Assembly (NCBI RefSeq): GCF_002865645.1
Contig: NW_020194585.1
Location: forward strand, 310,001 to 374,000
DNA from: Hyaloscypha bicolor E
Lineage: Eukaryota; Ascomycota; Leotiomycetes; Helotiales; Hyaloscyphaceae
DNA length: 64,000 nt
Direction of reading: 5' to 3'
Under the pieces are notes generated by a model that saw only the letters and a list, made by a program, of their open reading frames with translations, did no database searches and had not been told where the DNA came from. The first letter of the stretch is position 1. Each line of letters begins with the position of its first letter. Made by a program: the position numbers and the translations under genes. Positions 1 to 11,700 of the stretch are shown piece by piece.

Positions 1-37
<37 letters not shown>

Positions 38-2160
38 TAAAAATAAGACTTTAGAACTAAAAATAATCTTATATATATTTTAATAAAAATAATAATATAG
101 TATTAGAATTTAAAGTTTTCTTATAAGTACTTATTTATTTTAGGGCTAAAAGAAGTTCCTATAATTATTTTTAATTATTTGGCTATTCTAGCTTATAATT
201 ACTAAACTATACTAGAATTAGAGTTTTATAATTTAATTCGAATTATTAAAATAAAAGTAAAACTAATACTTATTATATAAAAAGTAATTTCTTATTATTA
301 AAGAAAAATAAGCTCTAAACTTTATTATAGGCTTATTTAGAAATAAGCTTAATACTAATTATATTATATAAATTAAGTTAAAAATTTGGGCTTAATTAAA
401 TTTTAGTATTATAAATATAAATAATATTTCTATTTCTATTATATAAATAAGTATTAGATTTATATAAGCTTTATAAGAAAAAAGTAATAAGCTATTATTA
501 ATTCTAGTTATATATAGCTATAAAATATAATTTATAATTTATAATAATTGAAATCTTTATAAAAGAATAAACCCAATTTTATTATATCTGAAATATTTAA
601 ATTAATTTTATTTTTTAATAAGTATTATATGATTTATTTTATTTTTTTAAACTATTTAAGTTTATTTAAAATTATTAGCTTACTTTTCTTAGTAATTGCC
701 TTACTAGTTATTTCTTCTTTATTACTTATTTCTAGAATATTATAATAAATTAAAGAAGTTTTAATATAATTGCTTTTAAGAATTAGATCTTATAACTCTT
801 TTATTAAGAAATAAAATAATAAGTTTATATTTTTAGAATAATTTGAATTATTATTATTCTAATTATAATCTTAACTTATTAGTATTAGATTATAAGAACT
901 ATAAATTCAAGATTAGTATATATATTTCTTTATCTTATATATTTTATAGCTTGCCAAAAAAAATTATTAAATTTTATTATAAGTAAAACTTTTAAATATT
1001 CAATATTATATCGGATTAATTTATATAAACTCAAATAAATAAAGAGAAGTTTATAAAGAATAAATTATAGTAATTTAATTATTATTAACTAATATTTGAA
1101 TAAGAAGGCAACTAGTAAAATTATAAAGCTATATTTTAGCCCAAATAATAGAATTCTTTTATTAGAAGTGTTTTATTAAATAAGAAATCAAATATCTAAA
1201 GATATTTAAGAAAATATAAAGCTACTAATAATAAATAAATTAGATAGCTAAGAATAGTAACTAGAGGCAAAAGTAAGAAATAGTAGCCGGATATAGAAAT
1301 AAGAGGTAAAGACTAGTACTAATAATTAGGTAATGAATTTGATTTACTAATATTAATAATTTAGTAATTCGTAATACAAAAGTATAAATAAAGTAATTAA
1401 TTAATTAAACTTTTTTATAAATACTAACTTTTAGTTAAAAGTAAGATTTAATTAAAGATATAATATATAGCTTAAGATAAATTAAAGGCTTTTATTTAGA
1501 TATAGAGAAAGATACTATATATTATATTTTTCTTAATTACTTTAGATATTTTATATTATTTCCTATTATTAAATATAATTTTAATCTATAATTTTTATAA
1601 AGAATAAGTTGCTTTCTTAATTAGAGGAACTAGTAGCTTAGAAAACTGTTTTTTATATAAGTTCTGTATTATATTTAATATATAGCAGCTATATATTTCA
1701 ATTCGTGAATTAAAGAACTTAATATTAAAATAATAGAAATATATTATACTTTAGTAATACTAATATATTAAGAATTAAATAAGAGCCAAAAAGATTATTT
1801 TTATTTCAAGTAATATAATAAAGGAATACTTTGGTATTATTACTAAAACTTTTTATAAAATTAAGAAAGAAGTTATAATAATTATTTATATAGCTGCGAA
1901 TATTAGCTTTCGAGCTCTTCTATAAAAAGTTATTTTAGATAACTACTTACTTGTACTTCAATTAGTGGCTTGGGCTATTAAAATAACTCGACTTTAGTAT
2001 TTTATTCAAGTTTCTAGTATATATGCGAACTCTTTCCTCTCTAATAAAGATATATTATTTGTCTAGCCCTAATAATGCGAAAGGAAAGCTAGAGAAGATT
2101 CTATAGACCGGTATAACGAGGCATTTATAACGCTTTCCTTGGGCCTATATATATTCTAAG
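1..2160. repeat. AT-rich, RIP-like decayed repeat block
   Basis: The window opens with an (AAT)n microsatellite of about 12 units and continues as very AT-rich sequence, dense in TA and TTA and poor in CpA/TpG, with no open frame of useful length on either strand. This is what RIP leaves of a former repeat. I could not recognise the parent element. Base composition was judged by eye and not computed. Confidence 0.7.
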
Positions 2161-2905
2161 TAATTAATAGAGCAATTAATAATATTATGGTTTCCCAGCC
2201 TGCCAATTCTACTCTTGCGACCTACTAGCATCGGACCTGCTATTACTCAATCCTATAAAATATACGGCCCGCAAGGATTATGCCCTATCTCTATACTCTA
2301 TATCCGCTTAATGCAGCCAATAGAAGGAAAGAGAATCCGGTACGCACCAACCTATAGTAGTAATATCCTTAATAAGATTCGGCTGGATTTAGTTGTGAAC
2401 ATTTTGCTTCAATACGCTTATTTAGGTAGTTATGGGGTAATTCATGCGTCTTCGTCCTATTATATCCCCAAGACATTAGAGTGAATACTGGAACAGCCGT
2501 TCAAGTACTTCCCCGGCTTACTGGGCTACAAGGATGGTAATACCAATCTTCGTTTAGGACCAGAGAGTAGAATAGTATAAAGAAGCAGAATTCTACCAGA
2601 TTAGATCTCGGGCATGGCAATTTTGTGCTCCATTATTACGCCGACTGGGAAGTCTTAACGGACCCTTGACATTTGGCTTGAATGACCACGATATCGATCG
2701 GTTCGCTAAACTCAGGATAAGGTATATCTTCAAAGAAACTTTTGGAGAAGGACTTCTTATGCAAAAGGCGGGGGGATCGGTCAGCGGCCACTGGCTTCGG
2801 CCAGGCTATAATGATCCATGCTAGTACTTGATGGAGGATGTCTTTCCCATGAACCTAGTGTACGGGATGATTTCTTAAGTAAAGTCAAATCGAGTTTCTG
2901 TCAGA
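2161..2905. other. Transition zone, no recognised gene
   Basis: Composition climbs from AT-rich to balanced. Short open stretches exist, for example about 80 codons on the plus strand ending near 2820, but I recognise no domain. It may be decayed coding sequence at the edge of the AT-rich block. Confidence 0.4.
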
Positions 2906-3430
2906 TTACTTGTCTAAGCATGCAACCGTCAATGCTGCAACCACAGCTATCCATGTCGTTATTGCGACTGCTCCCCTGTTTGCGAAGCCCCTTTCACTTT
3001 GGACCTTTTCACAATGCATGTAAAATGCAACATTCTTCAAATTAGACATCGACTCAAGTGTTCGGTTGAAATACTTACTGCACCAACTTCTCACAATAAT
3101 TCCTTTCCTCTCACTGAGAGTATACGGCATCTCCATCGTTGTCACATTAACCCCATTTGCAGTTTTGCTCCCACTAAACAATATATTCATCACCTGTGTA
3201 CTCTGATAAACTCTCAAGTTCAAGCGAGGATTACTCAACTTTGCTGCAAGAAACTCGCCTCTGAAGAGCTCCTCGTCTGATCATCTGGATTCACAGCGAA
3301 AGGAGTATATTGTGAACCGTTCATACTCCTCCACTGAAACCGTCTGAAATTGAGAATTCTGCAGCCGAAAAGGCTTCCCGTTCGTAGGAAGAGATAAGTT
3401 GATGTCACAACTCGAACACGACAACCTCAT
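2906..3430 (-). pseudogene. Unrecognised ORF with one in-frame stop and a C-terminal hydrophobic segment
   Basis: Reading the minus strand from an ATG at 3428-3430 gives about 50 codons, then a single in-frame TGA near 3282, then 110 more open codons to a stop at 2906. The C-terminus has one hydrophobic stretch (residues AVAITTWIAVVAALTVA) that could be a membrane anchor. I do not recognise the family. The TGA may be a RIP-type or nonsense change, or may lie in an unrecognised intron. It sits just right of an AT-rich block, where decayed genes are expected. It could also be a chance open frame. Confidence 0.3.
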
Positions 3431-3668
3431 TTACACCTACAGCAGTAGCAATTTAAAAGGTGGGTCTTTAGATAGAAGGGATGAGCGATGTTACGCAGTA
3501 TTTGGTTTGCCAGCAAGTGTTGAAGTTCAAGCAAGCTACTGCCATACACAGAATCAGACCACGACTACCCAACCTGGCCAACAAAGCCAAACCCATCACT
3601 ACCCAAAACATCCCACACCTCCAAAACTATAATACCGGTAAATCGACATTTCCGATATATTTAAAGCG

Positions 3669-5090
3669 CTAAATAAAAGAAACTAAAAAAAAAACACTAC
3701 TCGTCGTGGCGATAACAATTAAGGATAACAAATGCCAAGTAACTGATGACGCTGCGCTCATTAAAGAAACAGGCGAAGGCGGAGAGATAGAGGATGTATT
3801 ACTCCTACCCTCCGTTCTCTCCGCAAATCTCATCTCATTATTACCGAAATCGAAAACCGCCACCACATTCTTAAGAAAAGTGTCGCCGAGAATAACGCCC
3901 GTCAATCCATAGAGCTGGACACCCTCATTCGACACCACAGCCGAAACACAAGTCCCATCACCCACACGATACACCAGATCCATACCATTGTGAAAGAAAG
4001 TTTGGCCCCCTATAGTAAAGCCTAGGTTTGGCGCTCGTGCATTACAGTCGATGGTATATGTAATGGGACTAGTTTCCATATTCCACTGTCCAGGCGGCTC
4101 GAACAAATCATTAATACCGCTCGCGGTCTCTGGATCGACGTAGTTAAACCAGTTTCCTGTATCGACGACAGCGAGTGCGGTGGTAGAGTTCGTGGTTGTG
4201 TTGTGTGGGTTTGAGGCAGGACTGAATATTATGCCGGAGATGTTTATAGCCCACCATGAGCGGGAATTTGCAATACCGCCGGTGATTTCTGTGGGTAGGG
4301 GTGCGATTTCTACGGGGACGGTGGCGAATTTGGGGTTATAGGATACCGGGGGGAGGCCTCCGAGGGTGAGATATCCGCCTGGACCGGTGGTGGCATTGAA
4401 AGGTGTTCTCTCGAGCGCAATACTGAAGTACGCCTCCTCCACCAAGCCTTCCTGAGCCATGCTATTGAACAAGGGATTGTACGTGCTGGCGTTGACAGAG
4501 TATGTCGTATTGTCGGCATTGACTATTGAGCCGTTGTGGCTCGACGTCATGGATGGATACCCGAAACCTACTATCCCGGTGTAAACGCCGTCTCCAAAAT
4601 TCGAGGATGTGTTGACGACGCCGATATGTTGACTTGTGACTGTTATTCCTCCGAGCGTCACGTCCTCCAGCCCAAAGAGCCCGCTGACCCTACCCGCTCC
4701 GAGTAGTTCGCCGAAGTACATATCGGAAATTTCGTGGAAGGTGGTGCTGGGTGTGTAGGTCTGTGATCCATAGGTACATGCTTCTTGAGGAAGAGTCGCA
4801 TTGCTGGTATCGTTGATGCAGACCCAGTTGGGGCCGAGAACCCATATGTCGCTGCTCCCGGTGTCGACCAAGACTGAGAGGGTTTGGTTGCCGAATGTTA
4901 CTTCCGTCTGGAACGTTAGCTCGTATCCCGTATGCCATGATGTGAGCTGAGTGCTGTAAGATGGGAGTTGCGTTGTGTTGAAAGATGCTTTTCGTTGAAG
5001 GTGGAGAGTACGTGGGTGGGACAGCTCCGATGCCTTAATTGCACATGTAGATATACAAAGGGAAATGAAAGGGAAAATAGACGAGTGCAT
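3669..5090 (-). CDS. Secreted pepsin-like aspartic protease with probable GPI anchor (family A1, yapsin-like)
   Basis: Single-exon gene of 473 residues. An N-terminal hydrophobic signal peptide (about residues 1-20) precedes the first catalytic motif DTGSSDIWV (Asp76). The second catalytic motif is VVDTGNWF (Asp310); most family members have DTGT or DSGT here, so the Asn is unusual. The flap region lacks the usual YGDGS pattern and reads YFGELLGAG. The late motif GVILGDTFLKNVVAVFDF (about 398-415) is typical of the A1 fold. Many N-x-S/T sites, a Ser-rich linker and a hydrophobic C-terminus (about 450-473) suggest a GPI-anchored cell-surface enzyme. Known role of the family: cleavage of secreted or wall proteins. 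Substrate specificity cannot be inferred. The family call is firm; the GPI anchor is likely; activity is uncertain because of the flap and DTGN changes. Confidence 0.93.
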   Translation of the reverse strand: MHSSIFPFISLCISTCAIKASELSHPRTLHLQRKASFNTTQLPSYSTQLTSWHTGYELTFQTEVTFGNQTLSVLVDTGSSDIWVLGPNWVCINDTSNATLPQEACTYGSQTYTPSTTFHEISDMYFGELLGAGRVSGLFGLEDVTLGGITVTSQHIGVVNTSSNFGDGVYTGIVGFGYPSMTSSHNGSIVNADNTTYSVNASTYNPLFNSMAQEGLVEEAYFSIALERTPFNATTGPGGYLTLGGLPPVSYNPKFATVPVEIAPLPTEITGGIANSRSWWAINISGIIFSPASNPHNTTTNSTTALAVVDTGNWFNYVDPETASGINDLFEPPGQWNMETSPITYTIDCNARAPNLGFTIGGQTFFHNGMDLVYRVGDGTCVSAVVSNEGVQLYGLTGVILGDTFLKNVVAVFDFGNNEMRFAERTEGRSNTSSISPPSPVSLMSAASSVTWHLLSLIVIATTSSVFFLVSFI

Positions 5091-5165
5091 GGTGAATAGA
5101 AGCAGACGATAAATTTCTAGAGTGGCTCTCTCAAAGACGGATTTCGTGGAGAGGCTTAGAGTGAC

Positions 5166-5173
5166 TACTTATA
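5166..5173 (-). promoter_or_regulatory. Candidate TATA box of the aspartic protease gene
   Basis: TATAAGTA on the minus strand lies about 76-83 bp upstream of the protease ATG, a plausible distance for a short fungal 5' leader. It is a sequence match only. Confidence 0.35.
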
Positions 5174-5589
5174 CTTTTGCCGCTACAACCGGCTGACATT
5201 GTTACATCTTCCTTGGCCGATGATCCTTGTATTCCGTGATGACGAGGCTCAGCGTAGACAAAGTGTAGCAGATCATGCCAAATCTATTTTCGTTCTAGAG
5301 AGTGTCGAGCCAGTAAGTGTATCTAGATCCAAGACAAGGCTATTTGACTCGTGCAAGATTTACGAGGATCAGCCGCCCCATTCTTGTTTAGAAGGGGAGC
5401 ATTACGGCAGCTTCCTCGGGTTTACATGGGATACGTGGACTAGGCAGTTTGTGCCAAAGGAGGGGATGGTAAGCGAGGAGGAAATTCTTGTACACGGGAA
5501 GCTGCATGATTACGGGATATAATATACGAGAGCTAGCGAAAACTTACCATTTCTACTTTGGGGGCTGGGGCTCTTTCACCGCTGTGGGC
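5174..5589. other. Intergenic, no recognised gene
   Basis: An open stretch of about 107 codons on the plus strand (from 5199) has no recognisable domain and no supporting context, so I do not call it a gene. Confidence 0.5.
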
Positions 5590-5950
5590 AGGCTTGGCGA
5601 TGATCCTGGAACGGTTGGAACGATCCAGGGCAAAGTACCTTACATAGTAAATTTGTATAGGAGGTACTTCCTAATTAAACGAGCCTCACGAAAACTCAAA
5701 ATACTTCTTTTTGCCGCATCGAGATAAGCTTAAATCTAAATTTCCTATATATAATATAAATAGAAAGCTAGGTTCAAATAGAGTAATTACTTAACTAAAA
5801 GTTTTTTTATACGATTAGTAGTTATAAAGTTATTTATAAGTCTAAGTGGAAGTACGCTATAAGCTCCCTATAATTATAGGGCAGTTTAAGGCCTAAGGTA
5901 CAATCTCGCTTAGGAACGATCCGGATCGTTCCAGGATCATCGCCAAGCCT
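5590..5950. mobile_element. Short inverted-repeat element (MITE-like), family with AGGCTTGGCGATGATCC ends
   Basis: The left end at 5590-5613 and the right end at 5927-5950 are perfect inverted copies over 24 bp, and further matching patches (GGAACGATCC, GTACCTTA) extend the similarity to about 50 bp. The interior is AT-rich and has no coding capacity. I see no clear target-site duplication. A third, related end occurs at 32095-32126. The element lies only about 50 bp from the stop codon of the transcription factor gene, so it may supply that gene's 3' region. Confidence 0.7.
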
Positions 5951-5999
5951 CAGATATCTACTTCGTCTTTGAGAATAAACAGCATTGCTACCTTCCCCC

Positions 6000-7488
6000 T
6001 TAGGTCGCTGCCGCCGGGGAATATGCCACACCTTCGTTGACAAGGCGCAGGGGCAACGCCATCATGCCTTGCCAATCTGCAGGCACTTGTGCGGCAATAG
6101 CTCTGACCTCACGCGGGCCAGTGTTCCCGACAAGCCAGAAGGGCTTGAGGACCACGACCAGTGCAAAGTAGTGGGCCATTATCACGAGTGCCCGTGGCTT
6201 GGCCTCGCCCACAAGCTCAATGAAGCGCTGGTCGACAAGCACGGGGAAGAGCATCAACCGGCGTCCTATCGGGCCCAGCGGATCGCCCTTCTGCACCGAG
6301 TGCCAAATGCCACCAATGTAGCTAAGAGTTGACTCGTACGCCCGTCGAACCCCATCGTCCCACTGTCCCGGTTCGTTCTCGCGGCACCCATCCACACTAG
6401 TACCAGCTAGAAGGAGGTGCTGCAGGCCCTCGCGCTTGTCGGTGCCTTCGCGCTCGTCGTGATCCCACACCACAGGGGTGGCTCGGATGAGCCTGGCAGT
6501 CTGAGTGGAGCTGTCATCGCCAACCAGATCCCAGGCGGTGCGAAAGATTTGCGCGTGACTTTTTGTTATCCTAAGCCACTCTAGGGGCGGTAGGTAAGGA
6601 TCCAGGGGGCGCTCCGAGAGCACGACAAAAGCAATGAGCCGAATGATGTTGGCGGTCATGATTACCATATCTACATTGTCGCGCGAGAGCTGTGCTAGCT
6701 CCTGGTGGTGATGCTGGAAAACTAGCTGCAGATAGAGCTGGTGAAGGTCGCGTGCCGTGGCCACAGCCGTAGGTGAGGGGATGGAAGGGTCTGCGCCTCC
6801 TGTCGTCTTGGTCTGGTGAAGGGTGGCAATTGCGTAGACACTGTACAGCAGGGAGTCTGACTTAAGCGCGGCACGGGGGATCGCCTTGACAAACAGGTCG
6901 AAAGAAGTGTTCTTGTCAAAGGCGATCGACGGGCCAGTCTCCGTAATATAGAAATGCATTAGCTCCAGCTCCAGCATCCGCCGTCGCCTCGACTCTGAGG
7001 GTTCGCTGGGGCTATGCCGGGGAGACTGCTCTTGAGTATCAGTACAATTTGCGTTCCATAACCTAGAAGAGTCCCCGTCTCTGGATTTCTGCTGGGGTAG
7101 AGTGGAGGCCGGATGCTCGTCTGCCTCTGCGAGACTTTGGGGCGGTTCGATAGCAGTATTGGGTCCAGACTTGGTGCGGCTCTCGGTCGCGGGATCATAA
7201 CGATCGTATATGCAGCATACGCCATGTCGCTCACAGTTGCGGCAAATGGGCTTCGCTTCGTTGCACTATAAAGAAGGAATCTGTTAATACCAGGATTGGT
7301 TGTTTTCGCCAGAGTCCGATGGCGAGTAAGGAATCTGAAGAGCTGGAAGTGCGCCTTACCTTGACCCTACGTGACCTGCACCTCTGGCAGCCTGTTCGAG
7401 ATTTCTTATGGTGCACTCTCGAGTTGCCCACCCGGATAAGGCCCTCTGCATTCAGACCATCCACGAAGACGGGCATGATGTTGGACAT
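6000..7488 (-). CDS. Zn2Cys6 fungal transcription factor, Upc2-type layout
   Basis: Two exons, 7488-7360 and 7265-6000, joined over a 94-bp GTAAGG..TAG intron, giving 464 residues. The intron falls inside the zinc cluster, and splicing restores a complete C-x2-C-x6-C-x6-C-x2-C-x6-C pattern with ligands Cys34, 37, 44, 51, 54 and 61, which strongly supports the join. The motif is preceded by a basic HHKKSRTGCQRC segment. An acidic/Ser-rich linker follows, and the rest is a helical domain like that of fungal regulators annotated as sterol uptake control proteins (ending GMMALPLRLV near the C-terminus). The start is the first ATG in frame. The protein should bind DNA in the nucleus; target genes are unknown. 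Neighbours give no pathway. An 18-bp direct repeat and a 17-bp inverted repeat lie just upstream. Confidence 0.9.
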
Positions 7489-7545
7489 CCCGCTCAAGTG
7501 CGATCCACTCGTGGAGTATCTGTTGGCATGCGAGAGTGAATCTCT

Positions 7546-7605
7546 GAACGAGGTACGAGGTGGCTTAATTGCGTTTTGGACGCCTCCGAACGAGGTACGA
7601 GGTGG
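7546..7605. repeat. Two exact 18-bp direct repeats upstream of the transcription factor gene
   Basis: GAACGAGGTACGAGGTGG occurs at 7546-7563 and again at 7588-7605. Both copies are followed by similar bases (NTTAA). They lie 58-117 bp upstream of the regulator's ATG and may be regulator binding sites or remains of a small repeat. Confidence 0.7.
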
Positions 7606-7713
7606 GTTAACTCCTACACCGAAGATCACTGAGGGTCTCTGCTCCTGGTTCTGACCAATAAAATTCGCTGCTGCAGCTTACCCGCTGGTCTTACATGGTG
7701 TAGGAGTTAACCC
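7604..7713. repeat. 17-bp perfect inverted repeat
   Basis: GGGTTAACTCCTACACC at 7604-7620 is repeated in inverted orientation at 7697-7713, with a 76-bp spacer. It could be the ends of a very small element or a hairpin in the regulator's upstream region. Confidence 0.75.
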
Positions 7714-8051
7714 AACTAGGTAAACACGGCGCAGCAGATGTCAGCCCAATTCCTCGCTTAAACCTAATGTCGACCTCGTTTTAGCAACTGCCGAGCCCTA
7801 TTCCTGTTTCGGCTGAACGAAGTGCTGCAGCGAGCAGGAGACCTAATTGGGAAAGGGGCAGTTTGAGTAGACCCTATTTTAGGGAGCCTACTCGGCTGTT
7901 CCCCCCTGCTTAATCGCGACCGTTAGAGTCTCTTAAAATTCGGAGCACTTGGGGGAAGGTTCCATGAAGAAAGAATATGGCTCCAATTTTTGAAGACATT
8001 CAGAGAGGAAGATAATGCAGTCCGGGAGTTACGCTGTGCGAAGAGGGTGTA
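7714..8051. other. Intergenic, no recognised gene
   Basis: No supported coding sequence. GTAAACACGGC near 7720 recurs inverted near 8785, on the far side of the MITE, and may be the trace of an older flanking repeat. Confidence 0.45.
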
Positions 8052-8753
8052 CTGAGGCCATTAGCCGGCTAGCGGACAAAACCGAGAAGCGAAAAGTGAT
8101 TTTCTGATTTTCTGATTTTCGCGCCCACACCCCCCCACCACACCTTACTAAAAAAAAAAGTACAGTATATACGCCTTATCCTCGACTACTTCTAACCCCC
8201 CCTTAGCTTGTATGGTCCGTAAGGCAAATCCTATAAATTACGAGATTATTGCGATATATTTCTTAGTAATATAAATACTAAATTACTCGAGTAATAGTAC
8301 TTTTATATAATTTTATTAATTAATTACTAAAAAAAAAGTAATTAGCCGGCTTCTCAATTAGTTTAATAGTTTAATTTTCTTATTTCTAACCTTGGGAATA
8401 TTGAGGAAGTTATTAGACCCTATTAATTACATTATCCTAGAAGGGCTTATAGCCTATAGTTACCTGATTATAGTAATTTGCAATAAATACTTAATTTTAT
8501 ATTATATTATCCGGCCCAATTTTGGTACGATTTTACATAGTAGTATAGGTTCTCACTTCGTTAATTAGACAAGCCAGCAACCTTACTATTATTGTATTAT
8601 CCAAGCCGAAACTCACGTATGGATGCTATATCCTCTAATTAGGAATTCTGCCTTGGGGAGGGGGGATATACGGGGCGCCAGTACGAAAATCAAAAAATCA
8701 GAAAATCACTTTTCGCTCCTCGGATTTGTCCGCTAGCTAGCTGTGGGCCTCAG
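8052..8753. mobile_element. TA-flanked non-autonomous DNA transposon (Tc1/mariner-like MITE)
   Basis: Both ends start CTGAGGCC and are inverted copies over about 75 bp, including the stretch GCGAAAAGTGATTTTCTGAT. TA dinucleotides flank both ends (8050-8051 and 8754-8755), as expected for target duplication in the Tc1/mariner/pogo superfamily. The interior is AT-rich and encodes no transposase. Arm differences are mostly transitions. Confidence 0.8.
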
Positions 8754-11700
8754 TATCTAGCGGGGTTGGAAAAGGCCCTTTAATGCCGTGTTTACAAGCG
8801 CTAAAATAGTAGACAGTGAAATAGAGCAGCCGCAATTTTAATACCGCCACAAAAATAACGATTAATAACTGCCGCAGTCTAGTCATTAATAACCAACCCC
8901 ACAACTACTCCTCTTTCCACTCCATTCGACCTCGGCTAGGCATTTGAGCAAGGGGTAATGGGAAACAAGGTGTATCTTTGCCTGGCCCCGAAAAAGGCAA
9001 TTGCGGCTGGAGCGCTAGTGTCAATCTGCTTGATACACCTTCCACTTCAAACCACAACCTCTCTTCCTTCTTCCCCTTCAACTTCACATAGTGAGCTGAG
9101 TAAGGGGTAATGGAAACCGAGGTGTGGTGCTGGCTTTGTTTCGCCCTCATAGAAAGAAGTTGCGACTGGCAGCGATTAGCTTGACATACCTTCTGCTTCA
9201 ACTCCCCACCTTTCCACCTTCCTCTTCCTTCAACTTCTGAGATACACCGGCTTCCAGTTATCCCTTGGTCGATTTTTGATGCGTACAATCGACAGAAGCG
9301 GATGCGAAGGTGAGAAGGACAGAGTACCCTGGTCACAACCTCTTTGCCCAACCTCAACCGCGTCGATCCCACCACCTCACTATCTTCCGAGATCAAACCT
9401 CACCCACCGCATGCATGCTTTGCATCTCAGCAGCCACTGAATGGCTCATCAGGTGCGCAAGGTTCACAATGACTATACTGAGTTTCCTACCTGCAGCTGC
9501 CGCTGACAAAGAGCACGGTGAAGGCGGCAGCACCCACATTCCGATTCCACTGCTGTGATCAGTTGTCCAGAGATCCGCCTCCGTGCCACTATCCTTTACG
9601 ACCTTTCCTACGGCTTTGAGATGCCTAAGCAAGCACATTTCGAGGGAAACGCCGTGAGGAAACAACTTTGGAAAATTCAACAAAGGATTCAATTCAACTT
9701 CACCGATGTAGATTTCGCAACAGACTTGCAGATGGCATATTGAGCAAACATTGGGCAGGCCTGCCCACCCTTTCTGCCTTGTACTTCATGCTTACAATAC
9801 TGACATCTCTTTGGTGCCAGAATCATCGTTCCGAACTCGAGATACTTACGATACACTTTTCCATCGCTGTCCTGCGGCTCGTGAACATCAAAGCTTTAGG
9901 CCGCTTGGCACTTTGTGTTGGAAAACAAGTGTCGTCTTCTTCGTTTCTTTACCCGTGGTATTAGAGTGGGTACCCCTCTTTTCGAATACCTTGGGCTGTT
10001 CGTGGGTATCAGATCCTTTTGATAAGTGACAATTCGACCAGAGAGTACAAGCAGTGGTTGGGTCATTGAGAGCCATGAATAGGACCTCGACCGCAGTACA
10101 GTGTAGCTCGTGGGAGTACTCCTCAATCGCTCGGTCGGATTTGCGACGTTAGAGGGGAATCATCAAGTGAGGAGATGATCCGTTCCTTGTTCTGGATCCT
10201 TCGGTACTTTGCTTTGAGTTCTGAGGCGAGTAAACTGCCCTTCCTGGGGTCCATGTCGGTGGTTCTATACCACTCGCGGTGAGAGGGAGATAGACAAATG
10301 AGTCAAATGAGTCAAACCGTTGTTTTCAGCTATTCTGTCGAGGATCGGAGAACTTTGACAGCTCACCTGAGTAACAGTACAACCGTACGCAACTTAAGGC
10401 TGAGTGCTTATTTGGGCGGTAATGCCGCGTTATACGAAGTACAAGCATGACGATCATTGCGCTCCAGGAGGCGGACATCAGACCCTGCACACTGCCGTCA
10501 GCAACCACATACGGAAGCTAAGATCGAACCAGTTGCACCGCAGATTTTGGCTGCTCGTACCAAATTTTTTGGGGATGTAGAACAAACTAGTGCGGCCGGG
10601 TTCTGAGGATTCATATTGTTGCACGTGCACAAGAAACCCCAATAGTTGCGGCCGTTTTCACCACTGCAACCTTGTTGCGAGGAAGAGAACGCATTGGCGT
10701 TTGATTGCTATGCGTTCTGTTTCGTATAACCTAAAGATGTCTCCTATCTCGCCTCTCCTTGCGCGAACATGAGCCACGCCGTACACGGGTTCTATGTTCG
10801 AATACAGGAAGTCGGAAATACCGCTCGTGGACCAAGTGAACAAGTGACCTCAAGATCCACGTCAGGTACGTGCTGCTGTGTTGCTTCCCACAGGAACAGA
10901 TGGATCGAAGTACGGCAGCGGCTATGATGATACAGCGTTTTGCTTCGGTTCCGTGGATGAGGCTGATTGCGCCACGCCCGAGTCCCGCCAGATCTGTCAA
11001 GTGCCACAATCCCGATGTGAGAGCAGCAGTTCGCGGACTTCCTTCCATGCTTTTATGTGTAGCTCTGCAAAGGAATGGCGTGCAACAATAAGCATCCAGC
11101 AACACAGTGGACGGTCGGTTGAGAAGAACATAACGCTTCCGAGGCATCGGTACGCGAGGTAGCCAAGCACTCAAGTAGTCCACCCAAGTATATCATTGTC
11201 GTCTCCCACAAAGCAAAACGGGCCTCTGAGTGGCGTGGCTGTGTCCTGCAGCGCATGGTCATGGCAGATTGCTTCTATTTTTGGTGTGCTCGCATTTCCC
11301 TAGGCAGAAGGATTTCAGCTCTGATATAGACTTTGGGCTGCGCAAGTTCAAGGGATCAACCACCAAATTTGGATCTCCCTCTATTCCTTCGGGCTACAAT
11401 CCTCTTGAAGGATTGCCGCTTCGTGTGTTAACTCACCGTTGGGCTCCCTTGGCAGGTTCGACCGAAGAAACTTTTGGCTCCATGTGCCTCTCATGACCCG
11501 CGAGTTGCAGGCCAAATATCCACGCATCCGTTGCAGTGCATCTTGACTGTATTGACGAGGGCACAAGTTGAAAAAGATTTTTTCAGGAGCCCACGCGAGC
11601 GAGGCACAAGTACAAAGAATCAGTGAATTGTGTTGTTGCGGCTGTTACTTGCTAGTTGTTATTGCTCTTTCCTTGGGACCGACACCGGACGGTGCCGCCT

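Noticed and set aside
8905..9396. 163-codon minus-strand frame
   Set aside because: It spans the 152-bp tandem duplication, which by itself keeps frames open, and gives no recognisable protein.
10520..10560. Possible tRNA T-loop (GATCGAACC)
   Set aside because: No acceptor stem, D-arm or anticodon arm can be drawn around it. No tRNA was found anywhere in the window.
10731..11183. 150-codon minus-strand frame and overlapping plus-strand frames
   Set aside because: Mutually overlapping on both strands with no domain, no credible splice sites and no context.
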